Positions 54,441-62,884 of a stretch of DNA of 64,000 nucleotides are shown piece after piece; position 1 is the stretch's first letter; each line of letters starts with the position of its first letter. A program made the translations under genes and the position numbers. Under the pieces are notes generated by a model. The model searched no databases. It saw only the letters and a list, made by a program, of their open reading frames with translations, and was not told where the DNA came from. Origin of the DNA: UBA5239 sp031548025 (GTDB lineage Bacteria > Verrucomicrobiota > Lentisphaeria > Victivallales > Victivallaceae); contig JAVBRM010000057.1 in NCBI GenBank assembly GCA_031548025.1, positions 1 to 64,000 of the forward strand, given 5' to 3'.

Positions 54441-56216
54441 ATGAAAGCTAACGAATTAAGAAAAAAATACATTGAGTTTTTCGTCTCCAAAGGACACAAG
54501 GAAATTAAAAGCGCTCCCTTGGTCCCGGAAAACGACCCGACTTGTCTTTTCACCACCGCCGGAATGCACCCTCTCGTGCCTTATCTGATGGGCAGCAAAC
54601 ACCCCGCCGGTGTCCGTCTTTGCGATTACCAGAAATGCATCCGTACCGGCGACATCGACGAAGTCGGCGATCCGGTTCACCTGACTTTCTTTGAAATGTT
54701 GGGCAACTGGTCACTCGGCGATTATTTCAAGGAAGGCGCCATCAAATACAGTTTTGAATTCCTGACCAGCCCCGAATGGCTGAATATTCCCCTGAACCGG
54801 CTGGCGTTCACGGTTTTTGCCGGTGACGAAGATTGCCCGTTCGACGAGGAAGCTTACGGCATCTGGCGCAGTCTCGGCGTGTCCGATAACCGGATCGCCA
54901 AGCTCGGCAAAAAAGATAACTGGTGGGGACCGGCCGGTCAAACCGGACCTTGCGGCCCCGATACCGAAATGTTCTATTGGACCGGCGAAGGCGAAGCTCC
55001 GGAAGTGTACGATCCCTCGAACAAGCTCTGGGTCGAAATCTGGAACGACGTTTTCATGCAGTACAATAAGAACGCCGAGGGCAAATATGAACCGCTCAGC
55101 CAGCAGAATGTCGATACCGGCATGGGTGTCGAGCGCGTAACCGCCATTCTGCAGGGCAAGGCCAGTTGCTACGAAACGGAAATTTTCCAGCCGACTTTCC
55201 AGAAGCTGGATGAATTGCGTGGTATCGCCGCTCCGGCCGTGCGTACTGACTCCGAACGCATTATCGCCGACCATACCCGTGCGGCGGTGTTTATCATTGC
55301 CGACGGCATCACTCCGGGCAAAGTCGACCAGGCTTATGTGCTCCGCCGCCTGATCCGCCGGGCCATCCGGGAAGGGCGTAAGCTCGGCATGAGCAATTTC
55401 ATGCCGATCGTGGCCAAGGTGGTTATCGATAATTTCGGCGACGTCTATCCCGAACTGAAAAACCGCGAAGGGATCATTCTCGAAGAACTCCACCTCGAAG
55501 AAAAACAGTTCAACACCACTCTGGAACACGGTACCAAGGAGTTTGAAAAGCTCATCGCCCGCGTTCCGGCGCATGTCATCAAAAAAGTCATCAGCGGCAA
55601 AAACGCTTTCTATCTGTACGAAACATACGGTTTTCCGATTGAGCTGACCGAGGAAATGGCCCGCGAAAACGGTTTCGAGGTTGATCACGCCGGTTATCAG
55701 GAGGCTTATGAGAAGCACCAGGAGCTTTCGCGTCAGGGCGCCGAACAGAAGTTCAAGGGCGGATTGGCCGATAATTCCGATGCCACAGCCAAGCTCCATA
55801 CCGCGACCCATTTGCTGCAGGCGGCATTGCGCAGAGTGCTGGGCGATCATGTCGAACAGCGCGGCTCCAATATCACCGCCGAACGTCTGCGTTTCGACTT
55901 TTCCCATAATGATAAAATGACCCCGGAACAAGTCGCCGAGGTCGAGAAACTGGTCAATGAGGCCATTAACGCCAAGATTCCGATCGATTGTCGCGAAATG
56001 TCTTTCGCTGACGCCAAGAACGAAGGCGCGATGGGGCTTTTCGGCGACCGTTACGGCGAAACCGTCAAAGTTTATACCATGGGTGATTTCAGCAAAGAAG
56101 TCTGCGGCGGTCCCCATGCTGGAAATACCGGCGATCTCGGCGGTTTGAAAATCCAGAAGGAAGAGAGTTCCAGCCGCGGTGTGCGCCGCATCAAGGCGGT
56201 GTTGGTCAACTGCTAA
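54441..56216 (+). CDS. alaS: Alanyl-tRNA synthetase, short form without C-Ala domain
   Basis: A 591-residue AlaRS. The catalytic and tRNA-recognition part is complete (LVPENDPTCLFTTAGM, TFFEMLGNWSLGDYF, GPCGPDTEMFYW, VDTGMGVERV, RIIADHTRAAVFIIADG). The editing domain has HTATHLLQAALR (~453) and CGGPHAGNTGD (~554), where most bacterial enzymes have CGGTH. The chain stops at GVRRIKAVLVNC, the end of the editing domain, so the C-Ala dimerisation domain of the usual ~870-residue form is absent. The N-terminal sequence style recalls AlaRS from candidate-phyla bacteria, but this is from memory. It is followed by a STAS gene after 14 nt. Confidence 0.93.
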   Translation: MKANELRKKYIEFFVSKGHKEIKSAPLVPENDPTCLFTTAGMHPLVPYLMGSKHPAGVRLCDYQKCIRTGDIDEVGDPVHLTFFEMLGNWSLGDYFKEGAIKYSFEFLTSPEWLNIPLNRLAFTVFAGDEDCPFDEEAYGIWRSLGVSDNRIAKLGKKDNWWGPAGQTGPCGPDTEMFYWTGEGEAPEVYDPSNKLWVEIWNDVFMQYNKNAEGKYEPLSQQNVDTGMGVERVTAILQGKASCYETEIFQPTFQKLDELRGIAAPAVRTDSERIIADHTRAAVFIIADGITPGKVDQAYVLRRLIRRAIREGRKLGMSNFMPIVAKVVIDNFGDVYPELKNREGIILEELHLEEKQFNTTLEHGTKEFEKLIARVPAHVIKKVISGKNAFYLYETYGFPIELTEEMARENGFEVDHAGYQEAYEKHQELSRQGAEQKFKGGLADNSDATAKLHTATHLLQAALRRVLGDHVEQRGSNITAERLRFDFSHNDKMTPEQVAEVEKLVNEAINAKIPIDCREMSFADAKNEGAMGLFGDRYGETVKVYTMGDFSKEVCGGPHAGNTGDLGGLKIQKEESSSRGVRRIKAVLVNC

Positions 56217-56230
56217 TTGAGGAGGTTATT

Positions 56231-56749
56231 ATGAACAGTACCGATTTGCAAATTCTTCGGACTCCGGAGGGGTACAACATCAAAATCTGTGGGCGTGCCA
56301 ACTTTCAGTACGGCATGCCGTTACGCACTTTTGCCCGTAGCCTGGAAGGTGATTTCGGCCAGATTCGTATTGACGTGAAAGATTGCCTGGCCATGGACAG
56401 CACCTTTATGGGAATACTGGCCATGATCGGCTTGAAAAGCAATAAGTTGAACCGAAAAGCCGAGATTCTCAACGCCTCCGAGTATGTCCACGGATTGTTG
56501 AAGGGCCTCGGCCTGGTCAATATTTTCAAATTCACCGATGGCAAATCACCGGCCGGCGGCGAGGAAGTCAAGCAGAACAGCGAGAACAATACCCAGCTCA
56601 ATACCGCTGAAACCGTGGTCGAAGCCCATAAAACCCTGGTCGTTGCCGATTCCGACAATCAGGAAAAATTCAAGGCCGTGATCGATTTCGCCGAGCACGA
56701 TCTCCAGAAACTGAAAGATCAGCAGCCCGAGTCCGGCGATCAGAAATGA
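56231..56749 (+). CDS. STAS-domain protein (anti-sigma-factor antagonist type)
   Basis: A 172-residue cytosolic protein. Residues ~5-100 form a STAS fold with the phosphorylatable-Ser region DCLAMDSTFMGIL (Ser57), as in SpoIIAA-type anti-anti-sigma factors. The C-terminal ~70 residues are polar and probably disordered or helical. Such proteins release sigma factors when dephosphorylated; no cognate kinase or sigma factor is encoded here. It is co-oriented with the AlaRS gene (14-nt gap, AGGAGG site). Its 3' end overlaps that of the convergent cassette by 10 nt. Confidence 0.85.
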   Translation: MNSTDLQILRTPEGYNIKICGRANFQYGMPLRTFARSLEGDFGQIRIDVKDCLAMDSTFMGILAMIGLKSNKLNRKAEILNASEYVHGLLKGLGLVNIFKFTDGKSPAGGEEVKQNSENNTQLNTAETVVEAHKTLVVADSDNQEKFKAVIDFAEHDLQKLKDQQPESGDQK

Positions 56750-56976
56750 TCCCGGTGCTCGGTATCAGTTTTGAAGCCGATTTCCCAGAGTTGGGCGGGA
56801 CTGTAGTGCCACATTTTGGTAGATTCATTTTCCAATTGTTCATAAATCTTTGAATGGTAAAACTTCAACAAAGCTTCCTTCAAAGATAAATTTTCCTCTT
56901 GGGCGATCTTGATTGCTATCGCCGCCGCTTTGTTAGGGATTAGTAAGCGGACATTTTTCTGATTTATTTCCTGCAT
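56740..56976 (-). CDS. Small protein, third gene of the DUF3791/DUF3990 cassette
   Basis: A 78-residue protein that I do not recognise beyond its context. It begins MQEINQKNVRLLIPNKAAAIA and contains an amphipathic helix (KIAQEENLSLKEALLKFYHSKIY), followed by WHYSPAQLWEIGF. A GAGGAAG site precedes the ATG, which lies inside the DUF3990 gene (13-nt overlap). Its position fits an antitoxin or accessory role, but that is inference only. Confidence 0.72.
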   Translation of the reverse strand: MQEINQKNVRLLIPNKAAAIAIKIAQEENLSLKEALLKFYHSKIYEQLENESTKMWHYSPAQLWEIGFKTDTEHRDHF

Positions 56977-57461
56977 GATACTTCCTCGCTTCCAAGATAA
57001 TTCAAAACCAGAAGGGATTTTGCCGTATGAAAAAGAATTTGGTCAACAAGCCGTCTTGCTTTCAAGCGTTCCAATAGCTCCCTCTTGGAAATCAGATCGC
57101 TTTCATAAAGTACCAGACTGGCATAGACCTGGTCGTTTGCCACCGGTCCTCTGACAATATCGAAACTATGTTTAAAATCCACAATTCGCCGGTTTTTCAT
57201 GACGAAGTCTACCCATTCCTCATCAGCCGATTCAAAAAATTTGGTTTGCAACATAGGATTTTCCAAAAACTCATCCTGAATTTCGAAAATTGAGATAAAA
57301 CCACCGGTTTTATTTTCTCTGTCCGCTTTGATATGGACAAAGCGTTTCGCCTGTTCCCGGCTTGAAGTCGTATAAAATCCGAGACCAAAGTCGCCGATTC
57401 TGTCCGGGGATAAAATCCGGGGACTTTCAACCGGAATAATTCCGCCATGATATAACTTCAT
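56964..57461 (-). CDS. DUF3990 protein, likely ADP-ribosyltransferase-fold toxin
   Basis: A 165-residue protein matching the DUF3990 pattern: LYHGG at the N-terminus (His5), DFGLGFYTTSSREQAKRF (Tyr30), DEEWVDFVMKNR (~80-91) and GPVANDQVY (~105-113), then QILFHTAKSLLVLNYLG. The YHG and GFYTT blocks fit the H-Y-x type of ADP-ribosyltransferase folds, so it may modify a cellular target. Its ATG follows directly the stop of the DUF3791 gene, with GGAGTAAG as binding site, and it overlaps the small gene downstream. Toxin activity is inference from fold resemblance and cassette structure. Confidence 0.8.
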   Translation of the reverse strand: MKLYHGGIIPVESPRILSPDRIGDFGLGFYTTSSREQAKRFVHIKADRENKTGGFISIFEIQDEFLENPMLQTKFFESADEEWVDFVMKNRRIVDFKHSFDIVRGPVANDQVYASLVLYESDLISKRELLERLKARRLVDQILFHTAKSLLVLNYLGSEEVSCRK

Positions 57462-57680
57462 CTACTTACTCCGGTTCTGAATAAATTTCTCGATATCCGC
57501 CAGTATTTCCCGCCGGCCCATTGAGTGCAGAATGTCATAATGCTCAATCAGATAATCAACAACACCGAATTTATCGAAATAGTCACTGACCTTTTTACCG
57601 GAGCTGCCGATCTCGGTTTTATATTCTTCCATGCAGAATGAAACAAAAGCAATTTTCTTCTCATCAAGCTTGGTATTCAT
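57462..57680 (-). CDS. DUF3791 protein, probable antitoxin-like partner
   Basis: I place the start at 57680, 5 nt after GGAGGT; an ATG six codons earlier overlaps that site. The 72-residue protein matches DUF3791: KIAFVSFCMEEYK, SGKKVSDYFDKFGVVDYLIEHYDILHS, then ILADIEKFI. DUF3791 genes often precede DUF3990 genes, as here, with stop and start codons adjacent. A regulatory or neutralising role for the DUF3990 protein is plausible but not shown. Confidence 0.85.
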   Translation of the reverse strand: MNTKLDEKKIAFVSFCMEEYKTEIGSSGKKVSDYFDKFGVVDYLIEHYDILHSMGRREILADIEKFIQNRSK

Positions 57681-57698
57681 AATGACCTCCGTTGTCAT

Positions 57699-57726
57699 AA
57701 TATAACCATATCCACTGATATTTCAA
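57699..57726 (-). promoter_or_regulatory. Candidate promoter of the DUF3791/DUF3990 cassette
   Basis: On the minus strand TTGAAA (57726-57721) and TATATT (57704-57699) with a 16-bp spacer, 18 nt before the ATG at 57680. A short leader with GGAGGT follows. No operator-like palindrome was found. Confidence 0.5.
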
Positions 57727-57755
57727 GGGGTTGAATATGCTTAGTCAGTTATCCG

Positions 57756-58133
57756 TCACTTTTCCAGAATGACGGTGGCGGCGGCGAATTCCCGCTCGTG
57801 AGAGATCGAAACATGAATGTTTATGACGCCAAACTGACGGGCTGTTTCCAGGGCCGAGCCGGTCAGAGTGGCGGCCGGGGCTCCGCCGTCGTCGTTGAGG
57901 ATACTGATGTCCTGCCAGGCGCATTTGGCGCCGATGCCGCACTTGAGGGCTTTGGAGAGGGCCTCTTTGGCGCACCAGCGGCCGGCGAAATATTCGACGG
58001 GGTTGCCGCGTCTGGCCGCTTCGGCCAATTCATCGGGGGTAAAAATCCGTTGGAGAATGTTATCGCCGTGGCGTTCAATGGTTTTGCGCATGCGCTCAAT
58101 TGATGTAATATCGGTACCAAGTCCTGAAATCAT
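57756..58133 (-). CDS. acpS: Holo-[acyl-carrier-protein] synthase
   Basis: A 125-residue, full-length AcpS with both signature blocks: GLGTDITSIERM (metal ligand Asp8) and FAGRWCAKEALSKAL (Glu57), ending INIHVSISHEREFAAATVI. It transfers 4'-phosphopantetheine from CoA to apo-ACP in the cytosol. It is divergent from the FabF-like gene, with 71 nt between the start codons, which suits joint control of fatty-acid synthesis. It is convergent to nothing and lies upstream of the DUF3791 promoter region. Confidence 0.96.
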   Translation of the reverse strand: MISGLGTDITSIERMRKTIERHGDNILQRIFTPDELAEAARRGNPVEYFAGRWCAKEALSKALKCGIGAKCAWQDISILNDDGGAPAATLTGSALETARQFGVINIHVSISHEREFAAATVILEK

Positions 58134-58145
58134 CGGGTTTCCTGC

Positions 58146-58174
58146 TTGAATTTTCCACGATTTATTGTTATAGT
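58146..58174 (+). promoter_or_regulatory. Candidate promoter of the FabF-like gene
   Basis: TTGAAT (58146-58151) and TATAGT (58169-58174) with a 17-bp spacer, 30 nt before the ATG at 58205. CAGGGAAAAGCGAA supplies a ribosome binding site. It is moderately supported. Confidence 0.45.
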
Positions 58175-58204
58175 GTCTCTAATAATATTACAGGGAAAAG
58201 CGAA

Positions 58205-59446
58205 ATGTCAATGTTAAGAGAGCGAATTGTTATCACCGGAATCGGTCTGGCCGCCCCAAATGGCAATAATCTTGCCGAATTCCGTCAAAGCCTGCTGAAC
58301 GATGTTTCCGGCATCACCACCATGGAACACCGTTATATCGGGGTGGTTCCGGCTGGATTGTGCAACTTTAATCCGAAAACCTATCAGAACAAACGCGATA
58401 TTCGCAACGGCACCCGCGCCGGGTCCATCGCCATTTACTGCGCCAACGAAGCAGTTCGCGACGCCGGATTGACCGTGGACGACCGCAACCGTTCCCGGAT
58501 CGGGGTGTTCGTCGGCACCACCGAGCACGGCAATGTGGAAACGGAAAACGAAGTTTACAATATCAGCCTTTTCGACTACAATGTCGACTACTGGAGCCAT
58601 CACCACAACCCGCGTTCCGTGGCCAATAATCCGGCGGGGGAAGTGACCCTGAACATGAAAATCACCGGCCCGCACGTCTGCGTGGGCGCGGCTTGCGCCG
58701 CCGGCAACTGCGGCGTGATCTACGGAGCACAGCAATTAATGCTTGGCGAGGTCGATTTTGCCATCGCGGGCGGGGTATCGGAGAGCCCGCATACTTTCGG
58801 CATTTTTGCCAGTTTCCGCAGCCAGGGGGCGCTGGCCCATCATGAAGATCCCACCAAAGCCAGCCGTCCTTATGACCGCAACCGCAATGGAATCGTTATT
58901 TCCGAAGGGGGCTGTCTGTATATTCTGGAACGTCTGGAAGACGCCCTCCGCCGCGGCGCCAAAATTTACGGAGAAATCGCCGGTTACTGCATGAATTCGG
59001 ACGCCACCGACACGGTGTTGCCCCTGGCCGAGCGCCAGGCGGAATGTTTCCGGCTCGGCATCGAGCGGGCGGGAATCACTCCCGGCGACATCAATATCGT
59101 CAACAGCCACGCCACCGGGACCAGCCTCGGCGACATTCAGGAGACGCTGGCTATGCGAATGGTATATTCCGGCAGCGGAAAAATGCCTTATGTCAATAAT
59201 ACCAAAGGATTTATCGGACACGCCATGGGAGCGGCCGGGGCGTTGGAGCTGGCCGGGAACCTGCCGGCGTTTATCGACGGAATCGTCCATCCCTGTATGA
59301 ATATCGAGGACCTCGATCCGGAGTGCGAAATCGAAAACCTGATTTACCGCGAGCCTTGCAAGGCCAATGAAATCAACTACATCGCCAATAATTCGTTTGG
59401 CATGCTCGGCAATAACTCCGTGCTGATCGTCAAAAAATACGGGTAA
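58205..59446 (+). CDS. Beta-ketoacyl-[acyl-carrier-protein] synthase (FabF/KAS II type)
   Basis: A 413-residue thiolase-fold condensing enzyme. The nucleophile is the Cys in VGAACAAGN (~164), and the two catalytic His lie in NSHATGTSLGD (~301) and NTKGFIGHAMGAAGALE (~338). Length fits FabF. The N-terminal half has HHHNPRSVANNPAGE where FabF usually has a segment leading into NM or GP motifs, so it may be a divergent paralogue rather than the main KAS II. It is followed after 3 nt by rsmE and is divergent from acpS. Confidence 0.9.
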   Translation: MSMLRERIVITGIGLAAPNGNNLAEFRQSLLNDVSGITTMEHRYIGVVPAGLCNFNPKTYQNKRDIRNGTRAGSIAIYCANEAVRDAGLTVDDRNRSRIGVFVGTTEHGNVETENEVYNISLFDYNVDYWSHHHNPRSVANNPAGEVTLNMKITGPHVCVGAACAAGNCGVIYGAQQLMLGEVDFAIAGGVSESPHTFGIFASFRSQGALAHHEDPTKASRPYDRNRNGIVISEGGCLYILERLEDALRRGAKIYGEIAGYCMNSDATDTVLPLAERQAECFRLGIERAGITPGDINIVNSHATGTSLGDIQETLAMRMVYSGSGKMPYVNNTKGFIGHAMGAAGALELAGNLPAFIDGIVHPCMNIEDLDPECEIENLIYREPCKANEINYIANNSFGMLGNNSVLIVKKYG

Positions 59447-59449
59447 GCC

Positions 59450-60154
59450 ATGAATTTGATGCTGCTGCAGGAGAGCGACTTTATCGCCGCCGACCTGGTT
59501 CGGGTTGATGATCGCCGCGCCGAGCACATCCGCAAGATCCTGAAAGCCGGGATTGGCGACCCCGTCAAAGCCGGCAAAGCCAACGGCATGATCGGCGAAG
59601 GGGTCATTCTGACCGACGAACCGGCTGGAATTACTTTGCGGGTCAATTTGACCGAGCCGCCGCCATCGCCGCCGGGGGTTACTTTGCTGCTGGCTATGCC
59701 GCGCCCGATCGCGCTGCGGCGGATGCTTCCGGCCATTACCACGTTCGGGGTGAAGGAGATTCATCTTTTTCACGCATTCAAGGTCGAAAAAAGCTACTGG
59801 ACCAGTTCGATTTTTCCCGAATTCCATGAGTTGATGACGCTGGGACTGGAACAGGCCCGCGATACGGTTTATCCGTCGATAACCATGCATCAGCGTTTCA
59901 AAATTTTCGTTGAGGACGAAGTCCCGGGCATTATCGCCGGCAGTTTGCCGCTGGTGGCGCACCCGGGCTCCGGCCGGACTTGTCCCGCCGCCGTCGACGG
60001 GCCGGTAACGGTCTGCATCGGACCGGAGGGGGGCTTTACCGATTATGAAATACAAATGTTAATCAAGGCCGGTTTTCAGGCGGTGGGCCTGGGCGAACGG
60101 ATTTTGCGTTCGGAAACCGCGGTACCGGCGATTTTAGGGAGATTGATCAAATGA
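59450..60154 (+). CDS. rsmE: 16S rRNA (uracil(1498)-N(3))-methyltransferase RsmE
   Basis: A 234-residue SPOUT-family enzyme. The N-terminal PUA-like domain (RAEHIRKILKAGIGDPV) is followed by the trefoil-knot domain ending IGPEGGFTDYEI and LGERILRSETAV, the family signature for SAM binding. It methylates U1498 of 16S rRNA. It is slightly shorter than the Escherichia coli enzyme (243). It starts 3 nt after the FabF-like gene and overlaps the carboxypeptidase gene by 4 nt. Confidence 0.95.
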   Translation: MNLMLLQESDFIAADLVRVDDRRAEHIRKILKAGIGDPVKAGKANGMIGEGVILTDEPAGITLRVNLTEPPPSPPGVTLLLAMPRPIALRRMLPAITTFGVKEIHLFHAFKVEKSYWTSSIFPEFHELMTLGLEQARDTVYPSITMHQRFKIFVEDEVPGIIAGSLPLVAHPGSGRTCPAAVDGPVTVCIGPEGGFTDYEIQMLIKAGFQAVGLGERILRSETAVPAILGRLIK

Positions 60155-61635
60155 AATTGCAGGAATTGAAAAAAATCTGCGCGGAAATTAATGATTTGAA
60201 AACGACGGCCGCGGTTCTGGAATGGGATCAGCAGGTCAATATGCCGCACGCCGCCGGCGAGGCCCGCGCCGCCCAGATGTCGCTGCTCTCCGGCAAGGCG
60301 CATGAGACTTTTGTTTCCGACCGAATGGGGGCACTATTGGAGGATTTGAAGCCGCTTTATGCGGAACTCCCGCATGATTCCGATGATTATTGCCTGCTGC
60401 GGCAGCTTTACCGTGACTATGAACGCGAGAAAAAGGTTCCGCTGGAATATGTCAATGAATTTTCCATGACCACCGGGATCGCCTTCGGCAAGTGGGAAGA
60501 GGCCAAGGCGACCAATGATTTCGCACTATTCAAGCCCTATCTCGAGAAAATATTCGACCTGCGGCGCCAGTATGCGGGATTCTTCGCCCCTTATGAACAT
60601 ATTTACGACCCGATGCTGGGCGATTTCGAGCCCGGTACCCGAACCGCCGAAGTCATTTCCGTTTTCAAGGTGCTTCGGGATGCTCAGGTGGCGTTGATCA
60701 AGGAAATCACCGCCTGGCCTCAGGTAGACGACACGCTCCTGAAACAGCATTGCCCGGAGAGCGGCCAGTGGCAATTGTGCCGGGATGCGGCCTCGCTGGT
60801 CGGTTTCGACTGGAACCGGGGGCGGCTGGACAGCGCCGAACATCCGTTCACCACGACTTTTAACCTGAGCGACGTCCGTATTACCACCCATATTCATGAA
60901 AATAACCTGATGTCGGCGATTTTTTCCACCATGCACGAGGGCGGCCACGCCATTTATGAGCAGGGGGTGGCGATGGAGCTCGACCGCGGCCCGCTGGGGA
61001 CCGGCGCGTCGCTGGCAATCCACGAATCGCAGTCCCGTTTGTGGGAAAATCTGGTCGGCAGATCGCAGGATTTCCTCAACTATTTTTATCCGGTAATCCA
61101 ACGCCATTTTCCCGGTCAATTCGGCCATATTCCGCTCAATAATTTCTACCGGGCAGTCAATAAGGTGGAGCCTTCGTTGATCCGGATCGAGGCGGACGAA
61201 GCCACTTACAACCTTCACATCATGCTGCGGATGGAGCTGGAAATCGCGGTCCTTGAAGAAAAAGTCGCCGTTTCCGACCTGCCGGAAGCCTGGCGGGAAA
61301 AAATGCGCGAATATCTGGGAGTGGTCCCGCAAACCGACACCGAAGGCGTCCTGCAGGACGTTCACTGGGCCTGCGGCATGATCGGCTATTTCCCGACTTA
61401 CGCGCTGGGCAATGTCATTTCCGCTCAGATCTGGGAAAAAGCAATGGTGGAAATTCCGGATTTGGCGGCGCAAGTCGGTCGGGGTAACCTGGTTCCGCTG
61501 CGGGAGTGGCTGACCGGAATGATCTATCGGCACGGCGCTAAATTCTATCCGTCGGAACTGGTCAAAATGGTTACCGGGGGCGGCCTCGATCCGCAACCGT
61601 ACCTGAGATACCTGAAAAACAAATTTCAAGCATAA
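60151..61635 (+). CDS. M32-family metallocarboxypeptidase (Taq carboxypeptidase type)
   Basis: A 494-residue cytosolic zinc peptidase of the usual M32 length. The zinc motif HEGGH is in MHEGGHAIYEQG (~263), followed by the family blocks IHESQSRLWENLVGRS and EPSLIRIEADEATYNLHI, and near the end YFPTYALGN. It removes C-terminal residues from peptides. Its 4-nt overlap with rsmE shows coupled translation. Its 3' end overlaps the convergent glycosyltransferase gene by 10 nt, and no terminator is visible between them. Confidence 0.94.
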   Translation: MKLQELKKICAEINDLKTTAAVLEWDQQVNMPHAAGEARAAQMSLLSGKAHETFVSDRMGALLEDLKPLYAELPHDSDDYCLLRQLYRDYEREKKVPLEYVNEFSMTTGIAFGKWEEAKATNDFALFKPYLEKIFDLRRQYAGFFAPYEHIYDPMLGDFEPGTRTAEVISVFKVLRDAQVALIKEITAWPQVDDTLLKQHCPESGQWQLCRDAASLVGFDWNRGRLDSAEHPFTTTFNLSDVRITTHIHENNLMSAIFSTMHEGGHAIYEQGVAMELDRGPLGTGASLAIHESQSRLWENLVGRSQDFLNYFYPVIQRHFPGQFGHIPLNNFYRAVNKVEPSLIRIEADEATYNLHIMLRMELEIAVLEEKVAVSDLPEAWREKMREYLGVVPQTDTEGVLQDVHWACGMIGYFPTYALGNVISAQIWEKAMVEIPDLAAQVGRGNLVPLREWLTGMIYRHGAKFYPSELVKMVTGGGLDPQPYLRYLKNKFQA

Positions 61636-62669
61636 AGCTTATACAGGAATTTCAATAGGGTCGGTGCCCAGTGGTCCAGTGAATATTGCTTACCGGCTTC
61701 ACGGGCGTTGTTGCACATATCACTGTATTGAGCGGAATTTTTCGCCAGCGTCGCTACTGCTTCGCACCATTGAGCGGGGGATTCCGGGAGGAAGCCGGCG
61801 GCACCCGGCGTGATTACATGGGCGTTTTCGCCGACCGGGCTGGCGATCACCGGCAAACCGGCGACCAGATATTGGATGATTTTAAACGCCGACTTGCCAC
61901 GCGCCATAGCGTCATCGGTCAGCGGCATGATACCGGCATGGCAGCGGCCAATGACTTTGGTCTCAACCTCATGCGACCAGTCAAGGCAGCGCATATTGAC
62001 TCCGGGAATCGGTTTGAGGCCGGAGGAAGCGATCGCAATCAGGTCGAAATCCACCGCTTTGCTCATTTCCCGCAGAATATCGGCAAATTTTTCCAGATAC
62101 ATGTAGGTGACGGGCGTTCCGACCCAAACCAGAGTAAAACGGTCGAATTTTTCCAGATCCGGTGAATAATCGGCGGCTTCGGGGACGGTCGGAATCTTGA
62201 TGACATTGGCATTAAGCCCGGAAACCCGGTTGTAGAGGAAATGATTGGCGGTAATCACTCCGGCGGCGTGAGCGACGACCCGGTCGAATTTGTCGCGCAG
62301 GAACGGCATGCGGGTATATTTTTCCCAGACATTGTCGTCGAAGTTGACCACGTATTTCGTCTTGCGCAAATAATGGTAGTCCACCGCCCACGGCAGGAAC
62401 GGAAACAATTCATATTCAATGATGGCAATATCGGAAATGGCGGCGGCATCCTTGAAGCGCCTGCTCAAAGCCTGCGGATAAGCGGCCGGCGAACGTTGCC
62501 CCCGGTAAAGTTTAGCCAGATAGGAATTATCATAAAAATAGTAATACCTGGGGTCGAAACCACCGCTGCGCAAGTATTTTTCATACATGAAATAACGATA
62601 GCGGCTCGATGCCCCCAAAGTGTCGTACCGGGTATAGATGCTTAATTCTTTCATGGGGAGAATATACAT
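61626..62669 (-). CDS. GT4-type glycosyltransferase
   Basis: A 347-residue cytosolic protein. The N-terminal part (IYTRYDTLGASSRYRYF) is typical of GT4-like donors-domain partners; the C-terminal Rossmann half has FTLVWVGTPVTYMYL, then HAGIMPLTDDAMARGKSAFKIIQYLVAGLPVIASPVGEN with the acidic-Lys and Gly-Pro-Val pattern of the GT4 nucleotide-sugar site. It probably builds a surface polysaccharide; donor and acceptor are unknown. A second in-frame ATG lies five codons in and neither has a good ribosome binding site, so the start is uncertain. It stands alone in this window. Confidence 0.82.
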   Translation of the reverse strand: MYILPMKELSIYTRYDTLGASSRYRYFMYEKYLRSGGFDPRYYYFYDNSYLAKLYRGQRSPAAYPQALSRRFKDAAAISDIAIIEYELFPFLPWAVDYHYLRKTKYVVNFDDNVWEKYTRMPFLRDKFDRVVAHAAGVITANHFLYNRVSGLNANVIKIPTVPEAADYSPDLEKFDRFTLVWVGTPVTYMYLEKFADILREMSKAVDFDLIAIASSGLKPIPGVNMRCLDWSHEVETKVIGRCHAGIMPLTDDAMARGKSAFKIIQYLVAGLPVIASPVGENAHVITPGAAGFLPESPAQWCEAVATLAKNSAQYSDMCNNAREAGKQYSLDHWAPTLLKFLYKLYA

Positions 62670-62726
62670 CCGAGACAGGAGTTTTCAAGAGCCTGATGCG
62701 GACAATGGCCCGTCAAAACTTGAGTA

Positions 62727-62760
62727 AAAAGACACAAATGACGGAAAAGACACAAATGAC
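62727..62760 (+). repeat. Two-unit tandem repeat
   Basis: AAAAGACACAAATGAC occurs at 62727-62742 and 62745-62760 (period 18). It is in the 193-bp gap between the glycosyltransferase start and the GH39-like stop, where no gene is evident. Confidence 0.8.
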
Positions 62761-62856
62761 AGCTGAATTTTCAACGGAACGCAGTCCATTGTCTTTTAGT
62801 CTTTCAGTGAATCTATTCAATGTTGTAATTATCTGAAAATAAAATAATTATACAAA

Positions 62857-62884
62857 TGACGATTATTTGACGATTATTTGACGG
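62857..62884 (+). repeat. Tandem repeat across the 3' end of the GH39-like gene
   Basis: TGACGATTATT occurs at 62857-62867 and 62868-62878, with a third partial unit TGACGG. The stop codon (TAA, 62865-62863) lies in the first unit and the last codons in the second. Slippage would alter the last residues. Confidence 0.75.

Noticed and set aside
54711..56117. 468-codon minus-strand ORF
   Set aside because: Antisense to the AlaRS gene, whose motifs are certain; long antisense frames are common over G/C-biased third positions.
58736..60055. 439-codon minus-strand ORF
   Set aside because: Antisense to the FabF-like and rsmE genes; no recognisable domain.
60526..61629. 367-codon minus-strand ORF
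   Set aside because: Antisense to the M32 carboxypeptidase; no recognisable domain.
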